A DNA stretch of 64,000 bases from Methylomonas sp. AM2-LC. Its GTDB lineage: Bacteria > Pseudomonadota > Gammaproteobacteria > Methylococcales > Methylomonadaceae. Below the pieces are notes generated by a model. That model saw only the letters and a list, made by a program, of their open reading frames with translations. It was not told where the DNA came from and did no database searches. Shown in pieces: positions 16,310-26,020 of the stretch (positions within the stretch are counted from its first letter, which is position 1; every line of letters begins with the position of its first letter). The translations under genes were made by a program, and so were the position numbers. Location: assembly GCF_039904985.1 (NCBI RefSeq), contig NZ_CP157005.1, positions 1,798,001 to 1,862,000 of the forward strand. Direction: 5' to 3'.

Positions 16310-18235
16310 CTAGACTTGCGGCATAGTCCTGTGCTGTCTACAGGGTGGTTTGGCAAAGGCATTGATTGTGGAGGTTACGCCAGTTGGATCGAGCGTAGTA
16401 ATAAGTATGGTGTCGAGGTCCAGCTCCAACTGGGCAATATTGATAAGCAGCAAACGCGCAGCCCATTCACGGGCGATGTAATTGTAGTTGTCAGACCCGC
16501 GTTCATACACTGCCGCTACCGAGGCTTCCACTTGCGTCGTTGAAAACGCTGCGAAATTAGTTTCTGCCCCTTGCATAAAGCTCTCCACATCGCTCTGCAA
16601 ATTAATTATAGCCTGAGCGAGATCGTTTGCATTTTTCGCATTCTTGACGGCATTCACAGCCTCATCGACTGCAGCGGACTCACCTTCGGTGACTATGAAG
16701 GCCAATACTTCCGCCGTGCTTACTACCATATCGGTAATACTAGCAGTACAGTTTTTTACATCTTTCGTACACGAGGCCCCAAGGCAGTCTTTACTGCCAG
16801 CAGCACAGACCGGCTGACAGTTCGTGACGTTGCAGGAGAAGCCAGACCGAGGTGTAAGATAACAAAGACCTGCCTGAAGCTGCCGATTCGAATTGCAGGA
16901 GGTCGGGAGTTCACCGGCGCCGCGATCATAGCTTGCTTTGTTAATCCAGCAAGTCGCTATATTGTCACTGCGGTAGCCTGCCCTGCAGGAATTCATGGCC
17001 GACGCGATACAGCGTCCTCCGAGCCATTTGGGTGCATGTGCGGTGCAGTGGCTACCGGGATTGTAGGTTAACGAATCGGTCGTTTTGCATATTGTGGCGG
17101 CCCCCTTAAAACCGCTACTGCATGGTTTATAGCATAGCCCCGCATCCATTTCTTTTCCGCTTTTGCAGCTATCAGGTTTGATTCCGATACCACGGTCGTA
17201 GCTGCCTGTCTTGTAGCAGAATGGCATGTTACTGATCGAGACCTCGTCCTGTATCCAGTCGACGAGAGTTGTTACTTGCTGGTTCGTGAGCGTAGCCCCC
17301 GAAACTGCCGTGGACGGAACCGATGCTGCCGGTGGCCAGCTTGAAGCTAGTCGACTGAAGCCCAATTGCTGATGTGGATCGCTGCCGCACTTTTGTAACT
17401 GTGTAGTCGCGTTAGGGTCCGAAGAATTGTTGGTGATACCGATACAGAGTCCGTTTTTCTTGGAAAGGATGGTATCGCCGTTGCGTGTCCATTGCTGATT
17501 AATGCGGCCATCACATGTCATGAGTACAACTTGATCACCGACCGCACCATCGCCGCCATCAGTTACGCACATACCTTGCACCACAATGGTTCCGGTCGGT
17601 GTGAACTGAAAAAATTCATTCATATACTGTTTACAGGATGCGGATCTTAGCGATGCAGGGTTAGGGGGGCTAGGAATGGTAATGCCGCCTATTTTTCTCG
17701 GCTTGGTGGGGGTGGTGGGGATAGCTGCGCCCACCTGAAGACAGAAGCCGGTCGGGGTGCTGGTCATCGAAGTCAAACCAGTACGTGGCCAATCGGCCGC
17801 GACTTCGCTGGCCAGAGTCCACTGCTGATTGACGTTATCGGCTAGGCAAGATTGCATCTCAAGGTTTGAGCCCATCTGAGTCAGACATTGCGTCCCACCT
17901 GACAGGCGGATTTGCTTGCCAGAGCGCCACCAATTCGAGCTAAGGGCGTTACAACTACTCATGCTGACCGGACCATCGACTGTAAAGCTGCCGGTCAGGC
18001 AATTGGCACCCGAGACTGCCAAATTGGGTTCAATAGTGATTTCGCCGGTAGCCGGAAAATTGAAATTCTGTTTTGCCGACAGATCACACTTCGTCATCGT
18101 CATCGGTTGCGTAAGGGTGATACATTGCCCGGTTGCCGTATTCTGAATGGCGGAAACTGGATCAGTTGCCGCCTGGGAAATCGTGACTGCTGTTAGTGCC
18201 AAAAGGCCAATCAGAAATCGAGTTATGTTTTTCAT
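16310..18235 (-). CDS. Secreted ricin-type lectin with cysteine-rich C-terminal repeats
   Basis: 641 residues from ATG 18235, preferred because AGGAA lies upstream and a signal peptide follows (KNITRFLIGLLALTAVTISQA); the longer frame to 18316 lacks both. Two or more ricin B-type trefoil regions fill the N-terminal half, with QxW-type repeats such as NQQWTLA and NQQWTRNG and GxC-type turns (GQCITL, GLCIGI, GMCVTD). At about residues 335-490 (nt 16760-17232) lies a segment with some 17 cysteines, built on a repeated unit: CYKTGSYDRGIG-KP-SC then CWINKASYDRGAG-LP-SC, each ending AGLCY. A helical tail follows. It is probably an exported carbohydrate-binding protein needing many disulfides; the upstream gene encodes a DsbA-like protein. 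Confidence 0.82.
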   Translation of the reverse strand: MKNITRFLIGLLALTAVTISQAATDPVSAIQNTATGQCITLTQPMTMTKCDLSAKQNFNFPATGEITIEPNLAVSGANCLTGSFTVDGPVSMSSCNALSSNWWRSGKQIRLSGGTQCLTQMGSNLEMQSCLADNVNQQWTLASEVAADWPRTGLTSMTSTPTGFCLQVGAAIPTTPTKPRKIGGITIPSPPNPASLRSASCKQYMNEFFQFTPTGTIVVQGMCVTDGGDGAVGDQVVLMTCDGRINQQWTRNGDTILSKKNGLCIGITNNSSDPNATTQLQKCGSDPHQQLGFSRLASSWPPAASVPSTAVSGATLTNQQVTTLVDWIQDEVSISNMPFCYKTGSYDRGIGIKPDSCKSGKEMDAGLCYKPCSSGFKGAATICKTTDSLTYNPGSHCTAHAPKWLGGRCIASAMNSCRAGYRSDNIATCWINKASYDRGAGELPTSCNSNRQLQAGLCYLTPRSGFSCNVTNCQPVCAAGSKDCLGASCTKDVKNCTASITDMVVSTAEVLAFIVTEGESAAVDEAVNAVKNAKNANDLAQAIINLQSDVESFMQGAETNFAAFSTTQVEASVAAVYERGSDNYNYIAREWAARLLLINIAQLELDLDTILITTLDPTGVTSTINAFAKPPCRQHRTMPQV

Positions 18236-18317
18236 GATTAATATTCCTGCGTGGGTAGGTTTACCGCTTGGCAAAAAATAGCCCAACGGTTGGTGGTAAA
18301 TTGATATATGTTGCAAA

Positions 18318-19079
18318 TCAGGATTTGGCCTTGGAACGAGTCAACAGGGTATTGCGGGCCATCTGGATCGCCTCCTCCAATTGTGCTGTTTCAACCGCTC
18401 CGCGAAATATCGTGTCACCAATGATCAGCACTGGCGTACCTTGAATGCCCAATTTCTCGGACAACACCCGCACTTCACCCAAACCACGGTTGGCCAAAAT
18501 CTTGTTTACCGGCTTGAGCTGATATTTCTGTTCGATAAGAGATAGGCTGGCAGCATCAAGATCCTGATTGGTTATCAAGGTCTGATGCACCTGCGCTACA
18601 GTCGGGCCTGATTCGACTGACAGCATCAACTGGGCCGCAGCAATCGATTCCGGACCCAGTACGGGCAATTGCTTTACCAATACACGCAACTGGCTGTCGC
18701 GCTGGATTAGCTGCTCAATACCGGGCGCCATTTTTTTGCAGTAACCGCAGTGATAGTCGATAAACTCTACCAGGGTGACGTCACCCGTAGGATTGCCCAA
18801 CACAATGGAGCCGGTTTCTGAATAAATTTCCTTGGTAGACTCGGCCAGCGTGGTCGCCTCCTGTTTTGCTATGTCGGCGGTTTCACGGCGTTGCAACTCG
18901 TTCAACGCATCGCGGACCAGTTCAGGGTGCGTCTTGAGTACTTTTTCAACTGCTTGTTCGATAGCTGACGGTGCTGTGGTGACTGTTTGTGCCATGGGGG
19001 TTTGATCCACCAAGATCAGGATGAATGCGGCCAGTATTTTTATGTTCTGCCTAGGAAGGACGCGTTGATCGTAAGTCAT
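18318..19079 (-). CDS. DsbA-family thiol oxidoreductase/isomerase
   Basis: 253 residues. An N-terminal hydrophobic segment (about 12-30) acts as signal or anchor. A helical region (AIEQAVEKVLKTHPELVRDAL) comes next, then a thioredoxin fold with the active site DYHCGYCKK (about residues 109-117) and the cis-proline loop GIQGTPVLIIGD near 214-225. The overall form is that of Com1/BdbD/ScsC-type DsbA proteins of the periplasm. The CGYC pair differs from the CPHC of E. coli DsbA. It is first in a two-gene operon with the cysteine-rich lectin, 82 bases downstream, so its natural client is probably that lectin. Confidence 0.88.
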   Translation of the reverse strand: MTYDQRVLPRQNIKILAAFILILVDQTPMAQTVTTAPSAIEQAVEKVLKTHPELVRDALNELQRRETADIAKQEATTLAESTKEIYSETGSIVLGNPTGDVTLVEFIDYHCGYCKKMAPGIEQLIQRDSQLRVLVKQLPVLGPESIAAAQLMLSVESGPTVAQVHQTLITNQDLDAASLSLIEQKYQLKPVNKILANRGLGEVRVLSEKLGIQGTPVLIIGDTIFRGAVETAQLEEAIQMARNTLLTRSKAKS

Positions 19080-19280
19080 GGTTATGTATTTTCCTGTAAG
19101 TATTAATTAAAAATTGCGATTGATCGTCGGCCTAATACACTCTAATCAAGCTTCAATTAGCTTATCTGAAAGTCCTCTCAGTAACACGAATCGAATTGTA
19201 ACCAAATGTAACAATCCGGCAGCCCAGCAAATAAAGATTGATATACTCAAGCCTAATTAAACGGCTAACCGGATAAACTC

Positions 19281-20000
19281 ATGCAGCAAGCAAAAATACT
19301 GATTGTCGATGACGACCTGCGGATACGGTCGCTATTGAAACGCTATCTTAGTCAACAGGGTTTTGTGGTAAGTGGCGTTGGCGATGCTCTGGAAATGACT
19401 ATGAAATTGGAACGTGACCCTATCGATTTAATCGTGCTGGACTGGATGCTGCCAGGCGAGCAAGGCTTGTCAATTTGTCAAAGGCTAAGTGCCGATAAAA
19501 ATAATCCGCCTATTATTATGTTGACTGCCAATGGCAGCGCTGAGTCGCGCATCTCAGGTTTGGATGGTGGCGCTGATGATTATTTGCCCAAGCCGTTTGA
19601 ACCGCGTGAACTAGTCGCCCGAATTCATGCCGTGTTGCGTCGTCGTCCGCGCGTGGCTGCCGCCATACCGATAGCAAACAGTTCGTCATTGTATTTTGGC
19701 CCGTATCGCCTGGATTCCACGCAACGCTGTTTATACCGGGAAGACGCACAGATCGCGCTGACCGGCAATGAATTCGCCTTGCTGAATGTGCTTGCGCAAC
19801 ACGCTGGAACACCACTTTCGCGTGAACGTCTGGCTTATTTGATCAATGGTCGTGACCACGACTATGAAAATCGTTCCCTGGATGTACAGGTATCCCGCTT
19901 GCGTCGCCTGCTGGAAGACGATCCGGCCCGGCCCTGCTATTTACAAACAGTGCGAGGACGGGGTTATATGCTGACGCAACAACAAGATGAGCTAGCATGA
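19281..20000 (+). CDS. OmpR-family response regulator
   Basis: 239 residues. The receiver domain (about 5-120) has DDD near residue 11, the phospho-acceptor Asp in VLDWMLPGEQG, and the Lys in LPKPFEPREL. The C-terminal winged helix (about 140-235) has LTGNEFALLNVLAQ, RLAYLINGRDHDYENRSLDVQVSRLRR and TVRGRGYML, so it is OmpR/PhoB type. The stop overlaps the histidine kinase start (ATGA). The layout, with the regulator first and an EnvZ-like kinase second, is like ompR-envZ. Possible targets include the divergently transcribed DsbA-lectin operon, whose start is 201 bases away. Confidence 0.93.
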   Translation: MQQAKILIVDDDLRIRSLLKRYLSQQGFVVSGVGDALEMTMKLERDPIDLIVLDWMLPGEQGLSICQRLSADKNNPPIIMLTANGSAESRISGLDGGADDYLPKPFEPRELVARIHAVLRRRPRVAAAIPIANSSSLYFGPYRLDSTQRCLYREDAQIALTGNEFALLNVLAQHAGTPLSRERLAYLINGRDHDYENRSLDVQVSRLRRLLEDDPARPCYLQTVRGRGYMLTQQQDELA

Positions 20001-21310
20001 AGGTTTTTCCTAAAACATTATTTGGACGCATGTTGCTGTTAACGCTGTTTATCATGGTGTTTAATTTCTTCCTGGCATGGTCGACCCTTGCCTTTTTTTT
20101 AACACAACCGGCCGGACGGTGGCTCGCCACAACCACTCAATCGCTGATGATGATTGTCGAAGATTTTGTCACACACAGCGATAAAGACGCCAATCACCAG
20201 CTGCTAGAACGTTTGCAGCAACAAAGAGGTATGGTGCTTGTAAACAACGCTGATCAACGCTATGAGGCACTACCGGACTTGCCACTATTTAATAGGTTGC
20301 AGGACAGCCTGAATCAGGCCGGAAGTGATGCGGTATTGTTACGTTTACAGCGTCAACCGCAAAACCTGCTTTGGCTGATGCATACCAAGGCTCCAGCATT
20401 TTCGATAGGTTTTCCGGTTGGAGACATAGGCAATGCACCAACTCTTGTAAGGATAGTTTTTCTGGTAAACGGATTTTTGTCGGCTGTTATGGCTTATTTG
20501 ATTGCGCGTTACCTGAATGCCCCATTAAAAGATTTAGCCGAGGGCGCAAGAGCTATAGGCCGCGATTTAAATAGTGTGGACATTAATCCACGTGGCCCGA
20601 TCGAAATTCAAGAGGTGGGCCAAGCGTTAAACCAGCTGCGAGCCGATCTTGACCATATAGTCAAAGAACAGGAGTTTTTGCTGGCGGGTATTTCTCATGA
20701 TTTGCGCACACCGTTAACGCGTATCCGCCTGGCTACCGAATTGATGGCTGAAGATGCGGACGATATAAAGCTAGGGATGAAGGACGATATAGAGGAAATG
20801 AGCGGGATATTAACACGCTTTATCGAACTGGCTCGGGTTAATATCGAAGAAGCTGAACCTTGGCAGATAGGTGAAATCACGCCGTTATTACTGGATATAG
20901 AGAAAAAATATCAACGCGCCCAAGTGGATTTAACCCTGTCCCTGGAAAAACTACCGCCGGTGCGCTACAAGCCGATGGCCTTGCGGCGGCTTTTGTATAA
21001 CCTGATCGACAACGGTGTCAAGCATGGCGGTGGACAGGTTAAACTCAGCACCCAAAATCTGGGGCGCAAAATGGAGTTATGCGTCACCGACCAAGGCCCC
21101 GGTCTGCCCATGACACCTGCGGAGCTGAATACCTTTTCGTATCATAATGATGTTCAGGGTTATGGTAGCGGTTTAGGTCTGCTTATTGTGCAACGCCTCG
21201 CGCAATTGCACGATGCAGAATTGACCTTTCATAACCATAAACAAGGCGGCGCGGAAATTATAATAAGCTTGAGTGCGTTTCAGCGTCTGGATAAATCATC
21301 ACTGAGTTGA
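19997..21310 (+). CDS. EnvZ-like sensor histidine kinase
   Basis: 437 residues. TM1 (about 12-34), a periplasmic domain of about 115 residues, TM2 (about 151-170) and a HAMP linker lead to the H-box ISHDLRTPLTRIRLATELM (His 234). The N-box is LIDNGVKHGGG, G1 is DQGPGLP and G2 is GYGSGLGLLIVQR. The architecture and motifs match EnvZ/RstB-type kinases of the inner membrane. It is cotranscribed with the regulator gene by a four-base overlap. The signal sensed is not evident. Confidence 0.92.
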   Translation: MKVFPKTLFGRMLLLTLFIMVFNFFLAWSTLAFFLTQPAGRWLATTTQSLMMIVEDFVTHSDKDANHQLLERLQQQRGMVLVNNADQRYEALPDLPLFNRLQDSLNQAGSDAVLLRLQRQPQNLLWLMHTKAPAFSIGFPVGDIGNAPTLVRIVFLVNGFLSAVMAYLIARYLNAPLKDLAEGARAIGRDLNSVDINPRGPIEIQEVGQALNQLRADLDHIVKEQEFLLAGISHDLRTPLTRIRLATELMAEDADDIKLGMKDDIEEMSGILTRFIELARVNIEEAEPWQIGEITPLLLDIEKKYQRAQVDLTLSLEKLPPVRYKPMALRRLLYNLIDNGVKHGGGQVKLSTQNLGRKMELCVTDQGPGLPMTPAELNTFSYHNDVQGYGSGLGLLIVQRLAQLHDAELTFHNHKQGGAEIIISLSAFQRLDKSSLS

Positions 21311-21678
21311 TGCTCAATTTACGACAAATATAATCAACACTACGATTTGAGATTTAAGTATTCTGAGAGTATTCTGATGATTAAGCCTAGCTCAACGCTT
21401 CGCTTAATCTGACTTATTCATTGTTATGTGAATAAGCTGTTTTTTCAATCTTTCGTATGACATTTGTGGGTCTAAACCGGGCTAATGGCACTCCCATATT
21501 TAATCCCCACCCTTACACGAACCTCTTATTGTAAACGCAATTTTGAAATATCCTGCATCGAATCATAGATGGGTGCCCTGGTCAGTATCACAAATTGCCG
21601 CTTTACCAATGACCATTATCGGGAAGCCTAATTCCATAGCCCAATGTTTCCTGTGGGTCGATACCAGATATTGACTAA
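21311..21678. other. Gene-free stretch between histidine kinase and parE
   Basis: About 370 bases. A short - strand frame immediately after parE gives no recognisable product. No terminator or RNA gene was seen. Confidence 0.4.
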
Positions 21679-21975
21679 TCATTGGTCGAAATAAGCGACG
21701 AAATCCATCGATTGATGCGGTATCCCGATAATGTCGATTCCCAAGGGATTGAGCATATAAAAAATCAAATGAGAACCTTGAGGAAAACAGTAATAGCCTT
21801 CGGCAATATCCGACCGATGTTTGCCTAGATGTGGTTGCTTGGCTAACCAATTAAACCGTTTATCAATATCTGCTAAATAGCGGTTCCGTTGCGGCTTACC
21901 CCATTTTTCTGCCGTGTAGCGGCCAATGCTCTTCAAGTCACTAAGCGCCCTGGGGGTTATCCTATAAGTTGCCAT
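21679..21975 (-). CDS. parE: ParE/RelE-family toxin
   Basis: 98 residues, the usual size. ParE-type features are YRITPRALSDLKSIGRYTAEKWG at the N-terminus, the central YLADIDKRFNWLAKQPHLGKHRSDI, then GYYCFPQGSHLIFYM with the strand-forming aromatic core. ParE toxins poison DNA gyrase; RelE relatives cut mRNA, and the sequence favours ParE. The start codon overlaps the antitoxin stop by one base (TAATG), the classic toxin-antitoxin arrangement. Confidence 0.9.
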   Translation of the reverse strand: MATYRITPRALSDLKSIGRYTAEKWGKPQRNRYLADIDKRFNWLAKQPHLGKHRSDIAEGYYCFPQGSHLIFYMLNPLGIDIIGIPHQSMDFVAYFDQ

Positions 21976-22223
21976 TATCCCTCGTTATCCAACTCCCGAA
22001 TAACGGCGGCAACAGTATAATCCTGAACAAATTCGCCTTTACTGGCTTGCGCAGCGCCCTCAGCAAGATGCACCCGTAATGCTGCGAGTTTATGCTTGCG
22101 TTCCTCAAGTTCCCGCAAAGCATCCCGCACAACCTCACTTGCCGAGCCGTAGCGGCCACTAGCGATTTCACTCCTAATAAAGACTTCCCAATGCTCCCCA
22201 AGACTCAAGCTAGTAGTAGCCAT
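21975..22223 (-). CDS. parD: ParD-family antitoxin
   Basis: 82 residues from ATG 22223, chosen because GGAG lies eight bases upstream and family members begin MATTSLSLGEHW; a longer frame to 22268 adds 15 unlikely residues. A ribbon-helix-helix N-terminus (TSLSLGEHWEVFIRSEIASGRYGSASEVVRDALRELEE) binds DNA, and the C-terminal tail (about 55-80) should wrap the toxin. It is expected to repress its own promoter together with ParE. Confidence 0.9.
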   Translation of the reverse strand: MATTSLSLGEHWEVFIRSEIASGRYGSASEVVRDALRELEERKHKLAALRVHLAEGAAQASKGEFVQDYTVAAVIRELDNEG

Positions 22224-22500
22224 AGTAAACACTCCAGTATTCATATATAACAACGTTGAATATACCACGCCCCACTGCCTGCTTCAATGAACAGACGTTT
22301 CCAGAAAACCATGTCATTATCCTACTGTCGGCAATACATTCAACTACTGCCATTGGTAAAACGTCGATGATTGTCGCCTTAGGGTCGATCTTTATCCTTC
22401 ACTATAAGATCAGATTAAAACTGCTATACTAAATCTCCAGATAGAATCAAGACTATTTACAATAGATAATACAGATACTTAGCGCCTCAGTGTCATCCAT

Positions 22501-24087
22501 TTACGAATTAATCAATACCCTACCCAATAAACTATCACGTTCCAGTTTGGGAACGGATGACGGTGTCACTTTCGCCAGTAATGCGCGAATTTCTTCCTGT
22601 AACTCTACATTAGTGGATTGCTCTTCGCTCAAGGCATTCTCAATATCCTGATTCAAGTTAGCTAAAGCTTGCTGCAAACCTTTGTGTAAACCGCGTAATG
22701 CGTTTTTTTCTAAAGAAGGCTGAATTTTTTTATGTATAAAATAGGGAATTAACCAGCTTAAGGAAATGAGCATGACACTGTGGATAGCAAAATCCAATCC
22801 CAAATAGGTCGCAGAGTTGTTGGCAATGCTGCTGTGAAAATATCCCATAAACACTTGATAACCAACCACACTCATTGCCGCAAGCGGTAGCAAAGTTTCG
22901 CTGATGGCGGTAAATTTAAGCAGAAAACGATGCAAACTATTACCGGGGTTAAGCAATGCTTCTCGGCCTGCTAGTTCGGTAGAGTGCCTGACTTTTTTAT
23001 CCGCTTGGATTTTAATGCCTTGCAGACGTGCTTTCAATGGTTTGCTGGGGATATTTAATTGTGCAGCTTGCAGTACCACTTCATCTAAAATATCATCAAA
23101 TCGGCTTTGCGCCCACTCATCCCACAGTTTTATGCTTGGCTTTTGGGTGGGTTGTTCTGCCCAAAGTTTAGCCAGATTTTGCAGCGGCCACGCCAAGCCT
23201 TGCATAAAGGATGTTTCGCTTTGTTCCCATAACTGGGTATAAGATTTTTGTAGTTGCAAAAAGTCCCGTTGTCCTGTTTCGTCTAATAATTGTTTTAGAA
23301 CGCTTTGCAATTGCTGATTACGCCATTGCTCATTGCGCTGCTCAAGTTGCACTACACTATGCTGTTCGGAAAGTGTGTGCAATTGCGCCAATAGCAGGGC
23401 AAATTCATCACCTTCTGGTTCGCTGCAACTCGTGCGAAACAAAAGCGGATGGTTAAATCCGGCTTTTAATAATTGTTGTTTAAAGTCCAAAAATTGTTCT
23501 GGTTGGCCTCTGTCCCACTGGTTCATCACAAACAGCCATGCGTGCTTCATACCTTCGTTTAGCAGTAATTGCCAGGCTTTGTTATCTCGATAGCGCTCCG
23601 GGCTCACCACGTACAGCAATACATCAATATAGGGCAACCATTGTTTAACCAGTGTGTGATTACCTAATTCCACACTGTCAAAATCAGGCATATCCATCCA
23701 GATAATGTTTTGCTGATCAGCATTATTATGTTGGCTGAGTTTGACGCTGTGTAAGGGTAAGCCTTCGGGTAGTTGGTTTACATTAATGCTTTCATGATGA
23801 TAAAGGGTTACTTCCCGCGAGGTAGGTCGTTGTATGCCTGCTTTGGCAATCGGCTGTTGGGCCAGACGGTTTAATAAGCTGCTTTTACCTACACCGGTAC
23901 CGCCCATGAAAGCAACCAATAAAGGTTTACAAGTATTATGCTCACGGTTTGAAAACAGCTTTTGTGGGCTGGTATGATCAATATCAAATAAAGCCTGTGC
24001 CTGTTCGGCATGTAAACGCCCGCTATGCACCGCTTGTTCTGCCCAATTGCGTGCTTGGCTTAACAAATCATAGTAAGCGGACATCAT
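22501..24087 (-). CDS. Dynamin-like GTPase with membrane helices (first of a pair)
   Basis: 528 residues. The G domain shows a P-loop MGGTGVGKSS (61-70), a switch/G3 segment WMDMPDFDSVE and a G4 MNQWDRG. A long helical region follows, with hydrophobic helices at about 380-440 (LLPLAAMSVVGYQVFMGYF and LGLDFAIHSVMLISLSWLIPYF), and a helical C-terminus. The pattern is that of YcjX/dynamin-like large GTPases acting on membranes. A ribosome-binding site AGGA stands seven bases before ATG 24087. It lies downstream of and in the same direction as a second, related GTPase (72 bases apart), so the two may form a heteromeric membrane machine. Confidence 0.8.
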   Translation of the reverse strand: MMSAYYDLLSQARNWAEQAVHSGRLHAEQAQALFDIDHTSPQKLFSNREHNTCKPLLVAFMGGTGVGKSSLLNRLAQQPIAKAGIQRPTSREVTLYHHESINVNQLPEGLPLHSVKLSQHNNADQQNIIWMDMPDFDSVELGNHTLVKQWLPYIDVLLYVVSPERYRDNKAWQLLLNEGMKHAWLFVMNQWDRGQPEQFLDFKQQLLKAGFNHPLLFRTSCSEPEGDEFALLLAQLHTLSEQHSVVQLEQRNEQWRNQQLQSVLKQLLDETGQRDFLQLQKSYTQLWEQSETSFMQGLAWPLQNLAKLWAEQPTQKPSIKLWDEWAQSRFDDILDEVVLQAAQLNIPSKPLKARLQGIKIQADKKVRHSTELAGREALLNPGNSLHRFLLKFTAISETLLPLAAMSVVGYQVFMGYFHSSIANNSATYLGLDFAIHSVMLISLSWLIPYFIHKKIQPSLEKNALRGLHKGLQQALANLNQDIENALSEEQSTNVELQEEIRALLAKVTPSSVPKLERDSLLGRVLINS

Positions 24088-24159
24088 AAATGTTTCCTGG
24101 AACAGTCTGTCAGACTGGTAATGGTTAAAAATGGGTTAATACTTGCTAGCAGATTGATT

Positions 24160-25902
24160 TTACAACAAGCGTAGTCCATGTTTTTTCTCTTTTAGCAATT
24201 GTTCAGCCTGATGGCATTGGCTTTCGTAAATATTAAAACGATTATTGTTGTGACTGAGTTGTGGCAGTTGATAAAGTCTTTGTTGTAAACAATTGACAAA
24301 TAATTGCGTTTTTACTTTGCTTAATTGTTGCTGCTTAAGTTCCGCTTCTACCCGGTGCATATAACTGCCTATGGCGCTTTCAGCCAGCAATGAACTAACA
24401 CTTAGCAATACAGGGGTTAATACCAGATCGTGTAAACCAATCCCGCCAGTTTGCAGAGCCAGCAAAATGGCGGCAACGTCAGTCGTGGCACGGGTGGTGC
24501 GTAAACTATTGAGTATGACAGGCTGATCCTGAAGTTTAAGAAACAGCCGCTGTGCAGCAGCTTCCACATTCTGTTGAAAATGCTGATGGTAATCAGTTAC
24601 TGCCAGAGCATAATCGTGCAATATAGCCGGTTTTTTTTGTCGCAAAATAATGGCGGTATCTTTCCACCAAGCGCTGGGCTGGGCTTCTGTCTCATTTTTT
24701 TCCAGCAGTTTGTCGGCCAGCTGTATCATGACATGCTCACCGATTACGTTTAATACCAGCATCTCCTGTCCTTGCAGACCGTTAAAATTGTTTTTACCCA
24801 GATTAATCAAGGTGCGTACTGGCCAGGTCATGAGACGGCGCGTTTTGCTGATAGCTTTGGCAATGCCGGGAATTTCCAGCAAATTCAGCATATTCAGGAT
24901 AGCAGTCTGAAACGTATCATAATGGTGTGGGTGGTCAAGATAATCACGTAGATAAGCTTGCTGAGCCTGTGCAAGGCATTGATCGACCAAGGTTTGCCAA
25001 TGACGTTGAGCTTGATGTTCAGCGACTATGGGTTCCAGCCAAGTTTGCCAATAACGTTGTAACCAGTTTTGCTGATGGATAAGATGCTGGCGATGACCTA
25101 TTTTTTTGGCTAATCTAAACGCTTTTGGACAAATTGTGTCCGGCCAGTCTGGATTGCCGGTTAGTTTTTGAAATAACAGCGGTATAATTTCCGGTACCGG
25201 ATCGGTACGGTGTTGTTGCCATTTTTGCTTTAAGGAATTTACTATCTCAGTTTCATTGCCTTCGTTTAATTTGTTAACACAAATTAATAGAGGTTGTTGA
25301 AAATCGGCGATAGTTTTGATGACTTCCCAAACCGATTGATCCGCATATTTTTCTTTGCTTACTACCAATACCAGTAAATCGGCTAGAGCCAGCGTTCTAA
25401 TAACGCCTTCCCGATAATCGGCTGCATCGATAGAATCGAAATCGGGTGTATCCCAAACAACGCAGTTGGGTAAAGAATTAGAAAAATTAGGCGCATTTGC
25501 CAACGAGTAACAATCAAAACGGTTACGACTTAACATACTTTCTTCGAGACACTGAAAGCGTCCAAAATAATTTTGCATGCCATCGCAATCATCGCTGGAT
25601 ACACCATGACAGTATCCATGCGGATGTACGGTATAACCGGCCAAAGGGCTGACGTCAGCACTGTGGGCGTTTAGCAATAAATTGACCAGGGAGCTTTTAC
25701 CCGCTTGGGTTGGCCCGACGACTGCAATTTGCAGCGGAAAATGTGAATAAGCTTCAATTAACAGGCCTTTGCGGATAAACGCTTCAGCGTATAATAGTTG
25801 TTCGCAACGTTGTTGGTACTCGAAAAATTGCGGATGTTTTTGATCCAGTTGCAAAAGTACAGTCTGATAACGCTGTTTGATAAGTTGGATAAATTCCAGC
25901 AT
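24160..25902 (-). CDS. Dynamin-like GTPase (second of a pair)
   Basis: 580 residues. The P-loop GPTQAGKSSLVN is at 63-74, G3 is WDTPDFDSID and G4 is CVNKLNEGNE. A helical middle and a hydrophobic segment near 480-510 (TDVAAILLALQTGGIGLHDLVLTPVLLSVSSLLAES) resemble the membrane-inserting paddle of bacterial dynamins. It is upstream of the 528-residue GTPase in one transcript. Paired dynamin-like proteins typically form hetero-oligomers that bend or fuse membranes. The cellular role is unknown; intracytoplasmic membranes of methanotrophs would be an attractive but unproven setting. Confidence 0.78.
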   Translation of the reverse strand: MLEFIQLIKQRYQTVLLQLDQKHPQFFEYQQRCEQLLYAEAFIRKGLLIEAYSHFPLQIAVVGPTQAGKSSLVNLLLNAHSADVSPLAGYTVHPHGYCHGVSSDDCDGMQNYFGRFQCLEESMLSRNRFDCYSLANAPNFSNSLPNCVVWDTPDFDSIDAADYREGVIRTLALADLLVLVVSKEKYADQSVWEVIKTIADFQQPLLICVNKLNEGNETEIVNSLKQKWQQHRTDPVPEIIPLLFQKLTGNPDWPDTICPKAFRLAKKIGHRQHLIHQQNWLQRYWQTWLEPIVAEHQAQRHWQTLVDQCLAQAQQAYLRDYLDHPHHYDTFQTAILNMLNLLEIPGIAKAISKTRRLMTWPVRTLINLGKNNFNGLQGQEMLVLNVIGEHVMIQLADKLLEKNETEAQPSAWWKDTAIILRQKKPAILHDYALAVTDYHQHFQQNVEAAAQRLFLKLQDQPVILNSLRTTRATTDVAAILLALQTGGIGLHDLVLTPVLLSVSSLLAESAIGSYMHRVEAELKQQQLSKVKTQLFVNCLQQRLYQLPQLSHNNNRFNIYESQCHQAEQLLKEKKHGLRLL

Positions 25903-26020
25903 GATATTTGGGCTTGGGTTTATAATTACCGAGTAATTTACTTTGTTTCTTTACCCGAATGGTAAGTATTATAAATATAAAATTCGGGCTTGTTCATTTT
26001 GGCACCGAGGGGATAACACC

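Noticed and set aside
21563..21850. 95-residue - strand frame overlapping parE
   Set aside because: It overlaps parE out of frame and shows no family features.
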